Shown here: piece after piece, positions 1-13,299 of the stretch
Position numbering within the stretch: the first letter of the stretch is position 1
Layout of the letters: each line of letters starts with the position of its first letter
Origin: Nautilus pompilius
Lineage: Eukaryota > Mollusca > Cephalopoda > Nautilida > Nautilidae
NCBI GenBank assembly: GCA_018389105.1
Contig: JACATO010000122.1
Coordinates: forward strand, 3,648,001 to 3,712,000
Length of the DNA stretch: 64,000 nt
Direction: 5' to 3'
Notes under the pieces: generated by a model
The model's input: only the letters and a program-made list of their open reading frames with translations
What the model was told of the DNA's origin: nothing
Database searches by the model: none
Position numbers and translations under genes: made by a program

Positions 1-1380
1 CAGTGAACATGGCGAGAATTCTAGATGTTGAACAGCTACACGAGTATGGGTATTTTTCGCACATATTTAGTCAATAAATATTTAGTTATCTTGATATTTT
101 TACGTGATTTAAATTAAATTATGTTGTATAAATTCTATATCGTACTGATAGGTGCAGTGAAGATAATTATTGTCGTAATTTTAAAATTCTTCCTGCAAGT
201 TCAAGCCTCTGAATGATCTATTTTTCTCTAACATGTGGACAAAAAACATTCTTTTTCTTGATCCAAAAATGTTACAATAACGTTTCTATTTCTGCTGTGT
301 AGTTGTGCGAAAGTTTTTCAATATGGAAAAGTATTATAACTACGTTTTAATGGTATGCGGCAACTGAGCGCAGTTTTATCTGTGAGTCAAAATGTATTTA
401 TCTACGCGCATTTTCTAATAAAATATTAATGTCTGTACAGAAGCAAGCTTGTTTTTCATCAATCCGCATGTAACTTTTTTTCATTTGGCTAATTAATTAA
501 TTGGTTGTTAACAGTGATGATCTGCAGGTCGCAGTTAATCCAGCACTGGTTTTATAACACAGAAAATTCAAGCGGCACACTGGAATATCTGACTAAGCCA
601 ATAAACAGCATTTCCACAAAAATTCCAGTTAATAGTATTGCTGGCGACCTGTTGGATTGCCTACACTAAATAATGTCGCTGGTTTTGTCAATAAAGTAAT
701 TTTAACATCTTTTTTGCAAGTATTAAATTATGTAACAATTAGTTTATTTTTGTTGTGTTGATTATTTTGGCCCAATAGCATAAAGACAGATAAAAATTAA
801 TATACTCAAACGATTATAATAATTACAATACACAAGTAAACTTTAGTCAAAATGTCTGCAAACTCAAGAAGATAACTCCAAATTAATTGCAGTGAACACT
901 GCTCTGTGCTTAGTTAATATTGGATTATCGTACTAAAGGATATAAATTCCTCCTTTAAGTAACATAATACAAACCTTAATATGCCTGATATAGCTTTATA
1001 GCCAGATACTTTATGAAGTACTTATCCAATTTCCAACCACAAGAAGAAAAATGCATTAAAATGGCTTTAATCAATGTCTCCATTTAGTTTTGTCCTACTT
1101 CGCGCTAGTATATCTTTATAAGCAATTAACAGTAAAAATTGTTAGATAATTGGTTAACTTTACCTTTAATTTTCCCAAAAGAAATTCTGGAAAACAAGAA
1201 AATATACTATCAAAATCCGAGTTTAAATAACGTGGCATTTAATTTCATAGACAAACAATAATAGTTTAAATACATTGTATCATCCAGAATTCATACCAGG
1301 GATCTATGCTTTAAACATGTCTGATTTATACTATATGATGTACTGTCCATAAAACTGTCAAGGACAGTTCGCTACCGATC
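1..1380. other. AT-rich stretch, nothing recognised
   Basis: I see no open frame above background, no transposase motif and no simple repeat longer than a few units. The base composition is typical of the surrounding AT-rich DNA. Confidence 0.6.
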
Positions 1381-1384
1381 GTTT

Positions 1385-1693
1385 TTATACTGGATTTTTT
1401 GCTCCCGCTAACTTAGATTCTGGAGATTTCGCTACTAGGTCATTTCGCACTTTAATGTTTCTCATAGATGTAGTTGAAGTCATCGATGAAGTGACTAGTA
1501 GAGGCATAAATGAAGGGGGGGTATAAAAATTGATTATTTCCAGAATTCTGAGAAGAAAGGAGCAGTATACACGCTCTTTGACATACAAAAGATAACTACC
1601 CAAATCCGGGAATAAAGTCAGTCGTATTTTTTTTAGGAGTCGAAAAGCGGTGAAAGCGGAAGTCGGTATTTTGTCTTTGAACACAATCCCCAT
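1385..1693 (-). other. Unidentified 102-codon open frame, doubtful gene
   Basis: This is one of the longer uninterrupted frames in the 5' third of the window. It begins MGIVFKDKIPTSAF and ends SKLAGAKNPV. I recognise no domain, signal peptide or membrane segment, and the codon choice is not clearly different from chance. The plus strand of the same stretch carries two similar words, 'agttcgctacc' near 1367 and 'atttcgctact' near 1426, which may be part of an unrecognised repeat. It is more likely a chance frame or repeat fragment than a gene. Confidence 0.12.
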
Positions 1694-1699
1694 TACGTG

Positions 1700-4600
1700 A
1701 TATGTATAAATTTATATATTTACGTATCTATACTATTTCATATTTATATATTTAACATGATTGCTGAAAAGTAAAATATCAATAGTTCCTGAAGTAAAAA
1801 CTCTTACGGAAATGTCCGGTCACCTCATAAAACAGCTACGACAATAATTAAATAAATAAATTTCTCTCTCTCAGAATAAATAGAGTAATACCATATTAGT
1901 GGACAAATTTATCTCATCACTTTTTCTTACAATTTGAAAAAGTAAAAAAAATATTTTCATACACTGGCCCTGGAAAACTCAAAACAGGTTTGGTATTTCA
2001 CCATATGATCATTAAGATGGTGAACTTACTATTTGAAATATGTTTTAGTGCTATGTGAACTGCTGAAAGAACAAAAGGATTATCATTACATAAAATTTAC
2101 ACTATGTTTACTACCTTTCATAATTAATTACACGGAAATTACACGTAAAAGGATCTTTTTATACAGAACAGTCATTAAAGATAAATTATAGTCAAATTTT
2201 TTTTTATATTATTATCAAAAGCAGTTCTTTCTCTTAGTACTTTTCATTCTGTTTTTTTTTTTCATTTTAATTTAATAACCTATAAATGTCTCAGAATAAT
2301 GCAATTTCATGGCAAAGTTAATGCAAAAAAATTTAAGTTGAAAAAAAATTTAAAAAGTGAGTTAACTTTAACTCTGCGCGTTTTGACGTTTGGAGCAATA
2401 ATCTCAATGATAGTTTCATGAAAAGTCTGATCTATTTAATAGTTTCTTATTTAATTGTCAAACAAAATGAAGAATGACGACGTAAACTAAAACATCAGCT
2501 GACAAACAAACCGGCAGAGTGGTGATACAATTTACAGAATAAATAAAGACCAAAACAAACATTAGCCAGTCTCTAGCAGTCTGACGCCATGCTTTATCAT
2601 GTTTGAAGTAGAGAGGTTATGAATGGGTATTAATGAGCTGTCTTCGCTACCATTTCTTCAACTAGCTACCGGCTAGTATTTTAATGTTTTCCTAGATATT
2701 CTGTGGTGCATTATTTTTTATGTGATTAAATTCTAAAACTTATACCCTGATATTAGTTTTTCTTATACTATATGAGCATCGTCAAAAATATAAGAAAGCT
2801 CAACACATTGGCAAAAGGTCTATCATCAAACCTTAGCCATATTATAATATGCAATAAAATATGTAATCGTTACTTGCATATACCACTCTATAAACAAAAC
2901 ATTTTAAAGGGCACCAAAATGTCAGTAAAGTGAAGTACATTAAGAGACAAAGAAAAAATTTATGTTAAAAATCTTCATGAATATCTAGACACATTGAAGG
3001 GAAGAAAGGTAAATAACTTTCACCCCAAAATTATCTGGCCACTAATGATTTATTATTGTGTGTTCGTCGGATATATTTGCAAATCTAAAGTATTGATTAT
3101 TTGTAAATACTGATAAGAAATTCTGAATTACAGATTCATGTGATCTTAGAATTGGTAACTACTATTTTGACAATTATTTATTAAATCCATTGACCAACTT
3201 AGAATTTCTTTAGAGCTACAACAAAAATGTGATTAAAATACCCTGAAATTCGGTACACTAAGATATCTTCTGAAAGTTTTCAACGTAAAAAGACTTTTAT
3301 GAATGCATGATTACCATTAATTAAAAAATAAAGCAAATTAGATAGAAATAAATTAACGAAAACTTTTCCGTTAAATTATTTATTATAAAAACAAAAATTT
3401 TAAATATTACAAATTAATAATCATATTATTTGGAATCTTAGTGTAAATTGTGTAAAATTAAATGCTTGCTTTATATATCAAATCTAATTTATTTTAAACA
3501 CTGAATATTAAGACAAGTTTGCTTGTTTTTTGTAAATTTTATTTACTTCTAATCAAACTTTGTTTGCAAGTGTAAAGTAAAGTATTCTTCCACCGACACG
3601 GTAAACAGTTTTTTTTCCTTTTTAAATATAATATAATTCCATTAGTTATGCGTTTAAAAAAGTTAAAATAAACAAACTAATAAGAATTTGATTCTTTTAT
3701 TCTGAAAATACTCGAAGATATCTCCACGGCCTGCGTTAACAATTGTTGAGGTCAGCTGCAAGATTGTAAATCATGGTGGAGACCAAGAATATCGTCATTA
3801 GCAATCAGACCTAAGGTCACGAGCATGATAAAGAGAGCGGTGTGGCAAATATGTCGATATTTGAGGCTGTAGATCAGACACATGTCAATAACACACTGGA
3901 GGACCGCTCTACATCAGTTCTGTTAAGGACTTACTGTACGCACTCTTTACTTCTGCTCGGTACCGTGCTACGGGCGACATCGATTTGCAAATAACTAACA
4001 CGGATTTGGGTTACTTGCATGAACTTTTAAGGCCTGTCAGCAAAATAAAATAAGCTGATTGAGCCTATTCAATGGGTAAAAATGCGCTTTTTATTGATGA
4101 AAATTATCCGTTTGTTCTAACCTGCTTCATTCTAACAGACTCGAAACCATTGATGCTTTCCTGTTTATTGCTGAGTTTTAGTGCTATTTTCTGGCAGGTT
4201 GTTGTAAGCTCTTAAATTTTGATTAAACACTGTTAGGAATTTTACGGTTGCTTTTGACCGAGGTGGTGGGGTTCTTGATTTCATTTAGTTAAAAAATAAA
4301 ATCTAATTATGAACATTGGTAATATATGTTCAAAGAGTTTAGTGTTTATCATATATGCTTATAAATTTTAAATAATTAATGTTATTTTTCACTGAAAATA
4401 TAGGTTCAAGAATGAAATATTAAATGTCTTATATATAATCAATTCGTTAGTTTAAGTAATTAAATTTATATTAGTATGACTCTGATGTATTATATACATT
4501 AAAAACGTGCAACTATTTTTTTGTAACTCTGGTCACAAAACTTGATGATTAATTTATTCATTCCATTTTTATTGGCCGGACTACAATTATAAGTGCCCTC

Positions 4601-5560
4601 AGTCTTACTCCATTAATTGATTTTTGTTTTTGTTTTTAGCGAAAAACGGTCCTTCTCAAACTATTAACACTTTGATCATTGCATTGAAAGTCTGACATTT
4701 TCTTAGAACAAACTCCATTAACCACTGTAATGATAGATACGCAAAGCAAAGTTAACTTTCAAAAAACATTAAACTTACATTTGTTTGCATTCATATTTTA
4801 ATTTTACTTTAAAAAATTGTTTAGTTAACTCGTGATGAAGATGTGCTCTTTCAAGCAACAAAACCATACCAGACAGAATGCCGTCAACTCTAAGCAGACA
4901 AGTTTACCAGCAGAGACTTTGTGCTGTAAGTTTTTTCTCCGCTTTGTGTTAAAATTTTACGCGGTTCTTCTAAATTAATTTCTTTGTCCAGGGTTTCTGA
5001 GAAAGACGGAGTTAAATGTTGCGTCTTAATTTATAGTACTTGCATAAGCTATCTGCCATGAGTAATTGCTACGACCAACATATCTTGTACCTACACTTTA
5101 TCTCTAAATGGTATAGTTAATTTCAGTCACTTCACCAAGTAAAAATAAAGTTTATCAACGGAAATTGTATAAGTAATTTTAAAAGGCTGAATAGCATCTC
5201 GTGTCAAGCTTATAGAAATGTTTAAGTGAACTAAGAATACATACAAACATTAACTGTACATCAAATCTTTTAACTGATTAAAATGAGTGCCACTTACAAC
5301 CAAAATAATAAACAGCAAATGCTGAATCACGTGTAAATACCATGTAAAGGTGGCCGTTTACTTTTTATGGCACACAAGAATAAAACAGACCATTATCTAG
5401 TGTACCGCGATAAATGCTCCTTAATGCAAACAGAATTTATGCCCAAAACCTAAGATGGTTCCTAGTGTGTCATTAAATATCATCATTGGACGAAAAGTTC
5501 ATCTTCAATTTATCGTTGATCACTGCGATAGAAAACCAAGTGGCCATCTTTGTGACCATT
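1700..5560. other. Mostly featureless AT-rich DNA with a GC-richer patch
   Basis: There is no recognisable gene. A patch at about 3720-4040 is visibly richer in G and C than its flanks, which could mark an old repeat or exon relic. Its six-frame translation is interrupted and shows no motif I know. The rest is AT-rich with homopolymer runs. Confidence 0.5.
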
Positions 5561-5569
5561 ACATTTGTT

Positions 5570-6215
5570 TATATTTAGCAGCATAGTCACCCGTCTATCC
5601 TTTGATGACTTTACTGCATTTGTCCTTTCGCTTGTAGATGTGCAGCCCCATTTACGAGGCGAATAGTGAGCAAATGTTGCTCAGAAAGATGAATCTTTTT
5701 TATATTTAATTTCTTCAAATATTAGCTACCGTCTTTGCTAGTCTATCTCTACATAGATTTTTCGTTGGCATTATTGGTGTGGCAGGTTAAGTTTTAGCTT
5801 AAGGTTGTTTTTGTTACACTTTTAACTGCCACCCACATGAGCTGAAATTTCTGTTCACCACAAAGGAACCCTTTTCGAACATACATGTAGTATTTTCCAT
5901 TCCAATTACGTGATCTGTCCATCTCAGTTTAGCTAAATAATAATTTTTAAATGCTGATTGATATTGCCTCTTCTATAATATATTATTCCCTCTGTCCTGC
6001 AGTCGATCTTTGAAAATAATACTAAAAATATTTATGAAGAATTATCAAGTTGCTTGATGTGCTTCTGATAAGAGTGTGTAAGTTTCACAGTTGCATAGGA
6101 AAGATGATATCATCGAATTGTAGATATTCAGTTTCTATATCAACCTGATGCCTTGCTATTTAAGGATCTTAAAGATGTGCGACTATCCTTCCCGTTTGAG
6201 ACATAGGGTTAGGAT
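5570..6215 (-). mobile_element. 3' end of a non-LTR retrotransposon (endonuclease/reverse-transcriptase type), decayed
   Basis: Read on the minus strand, three patches occur in the order expected for the C-terminal part of a LINE ORF2 protein of the 'endonuclease-reverse transcriptase' type. First is KLNIYNSMISSFLCNCETYTL-like sequence near 6070-6160, the end of the RT/thumb region where the family has a 'LLYGCETWTL' block. Next is KLRWTDHVIGMEN at 5892-5930, matching the family's 'LRWTGHVxRM' block. Last is a zinc-finger-like tail with MGLHIYKRKDKC at about 5616-5651. Frames shift and stops occur between the patches, so it is a dead 5'-truncated copy, as is usual for LINE insertions. No polymerase catalytic box is left. 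The match is from recalled family motifs; a translated search would fix the clade. Confidence 0.6.
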
Positions 6216-6219
6216 TAAG

Positions 6220-9200
6220 TTAAGACTTTGTTCTGTATGGATTATAACTATTATTACTCATGATAAATAAAATATGAAATTATTCCCTTCAAGAGAAGTG
6301 AATACTGTGTTGTTAGATCTCATAGATATCAAAGGTTTGGATTACACATAAATAGACATAACTTACAATTACTAAATAAACAAAAGGAAACCGCTAGTAT
6401 AACCTAGCTTTCTCCAAATATTGTTGGAAAAAAATAACTGACTTGAAAATGACAAGCAATTATGCATCAGCATGATATTTACTTTGTATAATGTCATAAT
6501 TTACCTTTTGAAAACAATAAAAAATATCCATTATGTTGTAATTTACTTGTTATGATACACCATAATAGAAAAAATGAATTTAAAATATCCTCTAAATTAA
6601 TTCCACTTTTGAACAATACAATGATTAAGCAAATGTTTATTTTTGTGCTAACTGTAATTAAAGTAGCTAAAACAAATTTCTAGGTACAACCAATTAATGC
6701 CATTCATTTTTACGTTAAAGTACGTGAAAAATTATTTACACATAAAGACAGAATAATTGTGGCTTTGTTGTTTTTTAAAAAAGAAATTATTCTAACATCT
6801 TCATTACAGATTTTAAAAATTTTCAGTTTATTGGTCGTGTTTTAATTATTTAATTAAAGACTTTTTACAGGTGTATGTATACTGGCTGATAACTGATAGA
6901 ACAAAAAATATTTTGATTTTAATTTTTGTGGCGAAAATTTTTAAATAAACATTTTTATTATTTGCATATAAATTACCAACACATATTTATGTCAACTATA
7001 ATACATGTCTAAGAACACCTTAAAAATTGGCATGAAGTTTGAAAATCCGTGACATGTCAGATCTTTTGGCTTATGTTCACATCTTTAAACGATGTAATGT
7101 CTCACTGAATTATGGCCACCTCTTGTTATAGCACAAGTATATACTCTATGGCTCTTCAAATGGAAACAAAATAGTTAAAACTGAGATGTGAGAATTTAAA
7201 TATCTACTAAAGCATATTGATTTTCTTCTGACTTTACATGATGCAGACTTACTGCAATGTGACAAACAATGATCTCCTGGAGTATTAAGTTCAGTCTATG
7301 TCGCTATAGCAGACGCAAAGTTTTGTAAACTAATGCTGCAATACCATATTTTAGATCACTAAATGAAAGGAAATTCATTTTAATAGCAGCTCATACCACG
7401 ATGACGATTGACACAACCCCCTCTCTAGGTAAATGACCGTAATCTTAGACCCTCGCATCAACAAATCACTACTAAATTCATGATTTCACTTAAAAGTGTA
7501 TATTATTTATGTTTCTAATCTATGCCCCAGAAAGATAAAGAGTTTATCCATTAGTATTCCACGTGATAACATTCACTTAAGTATACTGAGTTTCTTTCAG
7601 TTATTTCGGCCTTTGATATTTTGTATAAGACGTGTTGTGGCTATATTTGTCAGTCCTGACGGTAACGTGGAGTTTCCAAGACCTAGTTTATCTCTGTTAC
7701 AGACTTCATATTTGTGACGAAAAAAAGCGATATGCGTCCAGAAAGGTCTTCATTCAGAATAACTTGAGCGAGGTTTTCATTTTTTTCATCCGAGACACCA
7801 TGACCCTTTTTGTTAAAACGTTGAAACGGTTCTCACACTTTCAAAACACAGAAATATATATAGCTGTTTTTGAAAACAAATTCTAGTGTGCATAAACTGT
7901 TAACAAAGGTAAATGATAATTTTTTGTTTCTCTCTGCCCAATCGATTCAACATTATATCTAGATGAACTCGTATAACGTTGTTGACACGTTATAGAAAAT
8001 TTTTATTGTCAACATATATATCAAAGAAAGCATTTTGTGTTTATATAAATAGCAATATAAATTTGGTATTTGAAGAATTTCAGAATAGGAAAAAAATGTT
8101 TCTGACAATTCAATTTTGCTAAATTTTAACTTTTAATTTTTCTTCGGTAGAAAAAGAAAAAAATATTTATCGAGGTTTTTATTATAAATCTACACTATAA
8201 GAATCCAGTTATCAACATAGAATCATTTTTACTTAACGCTTTTTACATGTATTAGTTTTACTCGATATATTGGTGAAAAAGAGAAGTTTTACTTAGCTTT
8301 CAGTACAACAGCATTAGGTTAATATCATTTAAATATTATTAAATTAAAGTTTTCACGATGTAGCTGCTTTTGATAAAATAAGTGAAGATATCGATTCATT
8401 ATTTTCTGCACAATAATTGAAAACTAAAGTTTTGGAACAGTTCTCATAGTTTATTTTAATGAAAAGTAATCTTAGCGGTGAATTTTTTACCTTGCATTTT
8501 AATGACATCACCAGAAATACTATTCGTTGCAAATGAAATCACTGGACAAATGCCTGCATGGCCACTCATTAAAAATACCACAAATTTTCAGATATATACG
8601 CAATTTTTGATAGTCGTACTTTGATGTGAAAAATATTCAGACTATCCTCCAGAAGTGGCTTATAAATCACATTTCCTGTAATTTTCCAAAAAAATACCTT
8701 GTCTATCTGACATTGCTAAGAATAACACAAAGGGGAGGATGCAACCTAGGTTTAACTGTCTTAACGTCGCTGCTAGCATATATCTACAAATCATCCATAA
8801 ACATATTGTGAGACTAATTTGAACCGGGAACACCAGTTACAGACGAAGGGCCAGTTTGTGATGCCACAGGTCAAAGATTTCATATGGTTTCGGAACTTGA
8901 GGGAATTTTCAAGTTTTCCACTGCCACCACACTTGCAAAATGTGTCCTGATTTCAATCGAGCTTTTTGATTAATACGTACATATTAAATATAAGTGACAT
9001 CATCCTATCAGACAGAGCTGCGCCACATTGTCAGACATTTCGCCGCGATTATTGGGTGGCTTTTCACCTCACACTTAATGAGTTATATTACCATCCACAT
9101 TTATGGTTTTCTTTATGAATGTTAAAATTACTTTTCCAATTTATAATTTTCATTTTAAAATGTACCAAAATTTTTGGTATAATTTAAAGGAACAATTGTA

Positions 9201-9255
9201 GCACTAAGAGTGGTAGATGTAAAACTCAAATTATGTTATAATTTAAAAGAATGGT
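6220..9255. other. AT-rich stretch with small chance frames
   Basis: Two overlapping frames at 7496-7717 and 7632-7886 (73 and 84 codons) show no domain I know and overlap in different frames on the same strand. A GC-richer patch lies at 8820-9070. Its translation has an RAAPHCQTFRRDY string that vaguely recalls a transposase, but not enough to call. Confidence 0.45.
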
Positions 9256-9259
9256 GTTC

Positions 9260-9850
9260 CTAAACACTCATGTGCCATTTGATTTTGGTTTATATCTATC
9301 CAGTAAGTATGACTTAATCTGTCATGCCATAATGAGTTATCTGAAGATATTACTGTATCTGCAACTAAATTTTCCAGACTCAAATTTTGAATAGATTTAT
9401 TACCACTATCCACTATCCCAAGCAGGAAATCTTGGTACTGATTGTTTTAATGTTAAAATCTGAATGTACATTTTAGTTATTGCATAATAATCATCATTTT
9501 TATCACAATGTGATGGTGATTTTACATCTATGAAACATATTTGGTGTATATCCTTACCAAACAGACAGATAGTTGATCCAGGAAATTATAATGTATATAT
9601 TTTATTTGCAGTACCTGATCTATATTTCGGCGCAGCAAAATTAAAAGTTTTTAGTGTTTAGATTTACATTATTTTCTGATTCTCTTTAACAGTATTTGTT
9701 AAACTATAATTAGCACATTTCTTAGTTGTTGCATCATGAATACTAATTAAATTTTCAGTATTTATAATTTTATTTTCTATTAAGTTTCAATCCTTCATTA
9801 AATATTTAGTGTTATTATCATAACATATCATACGTAAAAATTCATAATTA
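9260..9850 (-). pseudogene. Unidentified coding fossil, possible virus-like structural gene
   Basis: One minus-strand frame from about 9850 down to 9440 stays readable for roughly 140 codons with only a handful of stops. That is unusual in DNA this AT-rich. It contains FAAPKYRSGTANKIYTL near 9600-9650 and DDYYAITKMYIQI near 9490. After a small duplication-type frame break at about 9410, the frame continues with SIQNLSLENLVADTV and then NSLWHDRLSHTYWIDINQNQ until about 9260. I do not recognise the family with certainty. It lies directly downstream, on the same strand, of the capsid-like fossil at 10.37-11.24 kb, so it may be the next gene of the same decayed element. A copia pre-integrase domain was considered because of the LWHDRLSH string, but nothing else fits. 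Confidence 0.35.
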
Positions 9851-9859
9851 TCATGTGGT

Positions 9860-10365
9860 ATAGAAAATATTTATTTTTAAATTTCTGCTATATTTTAAAC
9901 GCTTTTAATTTTGCACAAAAATTCTATCTAAAATTTAGATCTGCTTTTAATATTAAAATTTACATATATTTTTTAAGGAAGCAAATATTTTTTTTATTTT
10001 TAAATTTGCTTTACTTGTTTAAGAACTATTGTGCTTTCATTTCGATTTATTAACTTATTTTCTTTATAATAAGTTGAATGTAGAGGATGTGTTTAAAAAT
10101 TAACTACGATTGCACATTAAAAATCTGATTATTTTCGTCAAAAGTTTAAAATTAATAAATTAATAATAAGATTACTTCCAGAATATCATTATCCAACATA
10201 TATTTATTTGATTACTAACTTATATAATAATGTTCATTATTATTAGAATTAACAGAAATAGTAATATTTGTCTATCTAAATGTACATTTCCGACCATTCA
10301 ACAATTTTGGTTCAAAAACTTGATATGCTCAAACTGCTAACGAATTATTTTTTGGCAAAAATCAA
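9860..10365. other. AT-rich spacer, no gene seen
   Basis: Between two coding fossils on the minus strand I find no readable frame except a 66-codon plus-strand frame (9853-10053). That frame is a run of Phe, Leu, Tyr, Lys and Asn codons, as expected from AT-rich sequence by chance. Confidence 0.45.
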
Positions 10366-10369
10366 ACGT

Positions 10370-11240
10370 ATTTATACTCATTTCATACTTAAAATCAAAT
10401 ATAAATTTCTTTGATTCAATAGACAGCTTCTGTACATTTAATTTAGTATCATCTGGTTATACATGTATAATTTTATCTGTCATAACAACTACAAAAGTCT
10501 GAGTCTTTGCATGGCAATTTTAGCAAAAAACCTTAAATTCTACAAAAGCTAAGCTATTTACACTTCTCTAATACATAAATACATAAAAACAATCAGAAAG
10601 TATAGGATTTGCTTATTGGTTATTTTCTTCATCAGTTTGAAATCCTAACACAATATAATCTATGATTTTCTGTTCCTGCTGAACCTATCAAATTAGTACT
10701 TTGTGGAACTGCAGTTGAATCACAATGTCTATCAGCATAACCAATATTATGTTACTTTTTTCAAGCATCTTAACAAATGTTAGTTGTTACTTATTAGACA
10801 ACTCTATATATAGCACTATCTTCATCAAATTAACTTTACCAATATCGATTGTTTGCCTAAAATTTTCATCATTATCTACTTTACTCATTAAATCATTTTA
10901 TAGTCTTCACAAAACCCAAAGATATTGGTTAGGGGACAATATACAGAAAAGAAAACTTTGGAATTTGTATTTTATCATGTAATCATATCTTTAAATTTTT
11001 ATTAGCATCTGCAGATGTTTCACTCTTGGCTTTATAACCAACATTTATTCAATCCCCGGGACTTACTAAAATCATCTAAATAAGTTATTAATCTTTTCAC
11101 AGTTGTTACATAATCTGAATAAAGTATTATCTAAATTTATTTACGGCCTACAACGAAAATATGGTTAATCTGAATAAATAAATAAAAAATAGCATTATTT
11201 ATTAAACTCATTATCATGGTCTGCATATTTCGTATTATCA
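10370..11240 (-). pseudogene. Capsid-like coding fossil of a possible Maverick/Polinton-like element, downstream part
   Basis: The minus strand carries short, well-separated patches that look conserved and lie in one N-to-C order: FGFCEDYK (10897-10920), KVNLMKI (about 10821-10842), LGFQTDEENNQ (10616-10648) and VVVMTDKII (about 10465-10492). Several stops and frame changes separate them, so the gene is dead. I recall this motif spacing from a large uncharacterised protein family spread through arthropod genomes, which I associate with virus-like Maverick/Polinton or adintovirus-type capsid proteins. That recollection is unverified. The likely N-terminal part lies at 13745-13960, on the far side of an hAT insertion. 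An 85-codon open frame on the opposite strand here is a shadow. Confidence 0.4.
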
Positions 11241-11249
11241 TCTTTTAGA

Positions 11250-13213
11250 ACATTGGTTCCCAATCTGTTTGACATAAAAGCCCCTTTTGATGTTTATCAA
11301 ACCGTCATGCTCCTCTATTTATTTATTTAAATAAATTTAACAGTTCAATTATTGAAAAATACGCATAATGACATTTAATTTTGTTTATTTAAAAGTTTCA
11401 AACTAGAAAATATATTGCCAAATAAAATAAATAATGATTTAATGAAAATGATGATACTGTTTATCTCACGTAAGCTAATAAAAGTTAAGTTTTAAGGATG
11501 TAAGAGCACAACACAAGTCACTTTCCACTTCAAGATGATTGCGCTGTTTTGTTTATAACAGAGTGAGAGTTGAAAACCCAGCATCACAAAGATAAGTAGA
11601 AGAAAATGGAATAAACAAACACAGCACTTCTTCTGAAACTTGTGTAAATGGTGAGGTATTTTACCTAAAACTCTTCTAAACTTATGGTTTAAAAATTATC
11701 TTTGGAACATAAATCACACTTCAGTTCGATGGCCTTTTCTTGCAATAAGTCTAGCAACGAATCTATATCAATATTGAATGGATTTCACACCAATTTTCAA
11801 ACAGAATTATACAAGGTAGAATATGTAAAATAATGCTTGAACAACTGAACAAAACAATCCAGATGAGCATAATTGTGGGATTTTATCCAGGTAATGCTTA
11901 TCAAGATCTTCCTTTTCAGCTAGGAGTTCGTTGAGATGAGGGAACAACGTAAAGTTCTCAGTTTGAAATCGTCACTTCCAAACCTGAATTTTTTCTATAA
12001 AGGCTCTGACTTATCGTAGTGGACAATGATGTTTACACTTCTTCCTTGCAGTTTCAAATTTAAGTTGTTGATAGCCTCAAAAATGTCCGCAAGTAAGCCA
12101 ATGAAAACTGAAACGTTTCGTCTATGAAAGAAAAATACATTTCTTCATTATTCTGTCCCTTGAATAAACTTTTCACTTCATACTTGGATTCGTAGAGTTT
12201 GCTTTCGATAGCCAGCGGACTTCCGTGTGAAACAAGAGAACTTTATGATCAGCTACCAAATCAGCACAAAGAGCTGAAAATCGCCTTGTAACTAAAGCAA
12301 TCCTCTTTACAAAATGAAAACTTTGATTGCCAAGTTAAGCGAGATACATAGGTCATCTGAAAGTGTCATAGCGGCCATGACTTGTCTATGGATGACGAAG
12401 TGATTCCTTAGTATGACTGGATTCCTTTCTTTGACCAATGTCATGAATCCAGAGCGAGAGCGAACTATTTCGAGGAAACCGTCAGTTCAAACGCCAAAAA
12501 GCTTTTTCAAAGAAAGAAAATTTTCTTGGAGAAAGTCTGAAACTGTTGCCAAAATGTCGAGAGCCTTTGATGTGGTCTTCAGTGCTTTTGAGAATAGCAT
12601 TTCTTCTTTCACATCTCCATCATCCACAAATCGAGAATAAACGAGCAAATGACAGCAATGAGTTTTATCGGTGATATTTTCGCATTGAATTGAAAAGAAA
12701 ACCAATGTTTTTTTTTCCTTTTACCAAAGTTCGTCCTTTTATTTATTTTGCATGTCCGTCAATGCCGCGCTATACAGTGGTATCAGAGAATGAAATTTTT
12801 GATAACTTTTTCTGGTCTTCGGCACCAAACAATATTCGCAGCACTCAACAAGAATGTTTTTACAAGAGTCTCTCCAATTGTGTGAGCTTCCTTTATTTTA
12901 GCAATAAGTAGTGACAACTTGTCAGATGTTTCCACCAATTTGACAGTATCCTGATGAAAAGCTCCTATAATGTCCAGCTTAATGAGTTTCAAGCACTGAA
13001 ATTTGGCAGCAAAAAATTTATTGGCTTGGCTTTCAATTCCTTATGGTTTGTATGCATATTTCTGTCCAGACAACCAGGTTTTAAGTCATCATTGCTGAGA
13101 ATTGCATGACATAAAACGCACTTGGGGAAGGTGAATCCAATTTTTTTTCATTGACGGTAAAAACCAAACTTGGTGTATTCTTCATTATACTTCCTTTTCT
13201 TTGTCGTAGACAT
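11250..13213 (-). mobile_element. hAT transposon relic, ZBED5/SCAND3-like transposase pseudogene
   Basis: The transposase reads on the minus strand from an ATG at 13213 (MSTTKKRKYNEEYTKFGF). A BED-type zinc finger follows, with CVLCHAIL as its CxxC and MHTNH as its histidine pair (about 13180-13040). The middle includes LLVYSRFVDDGDVKEEMLF (about 12590-12650), then SRSGFMTLVKERNP and HRQVMAAMTL (about 12340-12450), where the family has its conserved DDE-region blocks. Towards the end come LADIFEAINNLNLKLQGR (12043-12096) and the hATC dimerisation motif YLCDAGFSTLTLL (about 11560-11598). Many stops and frameshifts break it. The sequence starting at 11250 (acattggttcccaatctg) resembles hAT terminal repeats of the 'CAGTGGTTCCCAAA' kind. 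I could not find the partner end near 13.2-13.7 kb. It appears inserted within the capsid-like fossil. Confidence 0.8.
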
Positions 13214-13299
13214 TGCTAAAAGAAGACGTGAAGCTAAACAAAAAACAAAACAAATTATATATTTACTTTTATAATTTATTGTTATCAGATGTACAAAAA

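Noticed and set aside
8820..9070. Possible transposase fragment with RAAPHCQTFRRDY
   Set aside because: Only one loose motif, with no neighbouring block in order; too weak to annotate.
9260..9440. Copia pre-integrase domain suggested by LWHDRLSH
   Set aside because: No copia integrase, RT or LTR nearby, and the frame upstream does not fit a copia polyprotein.
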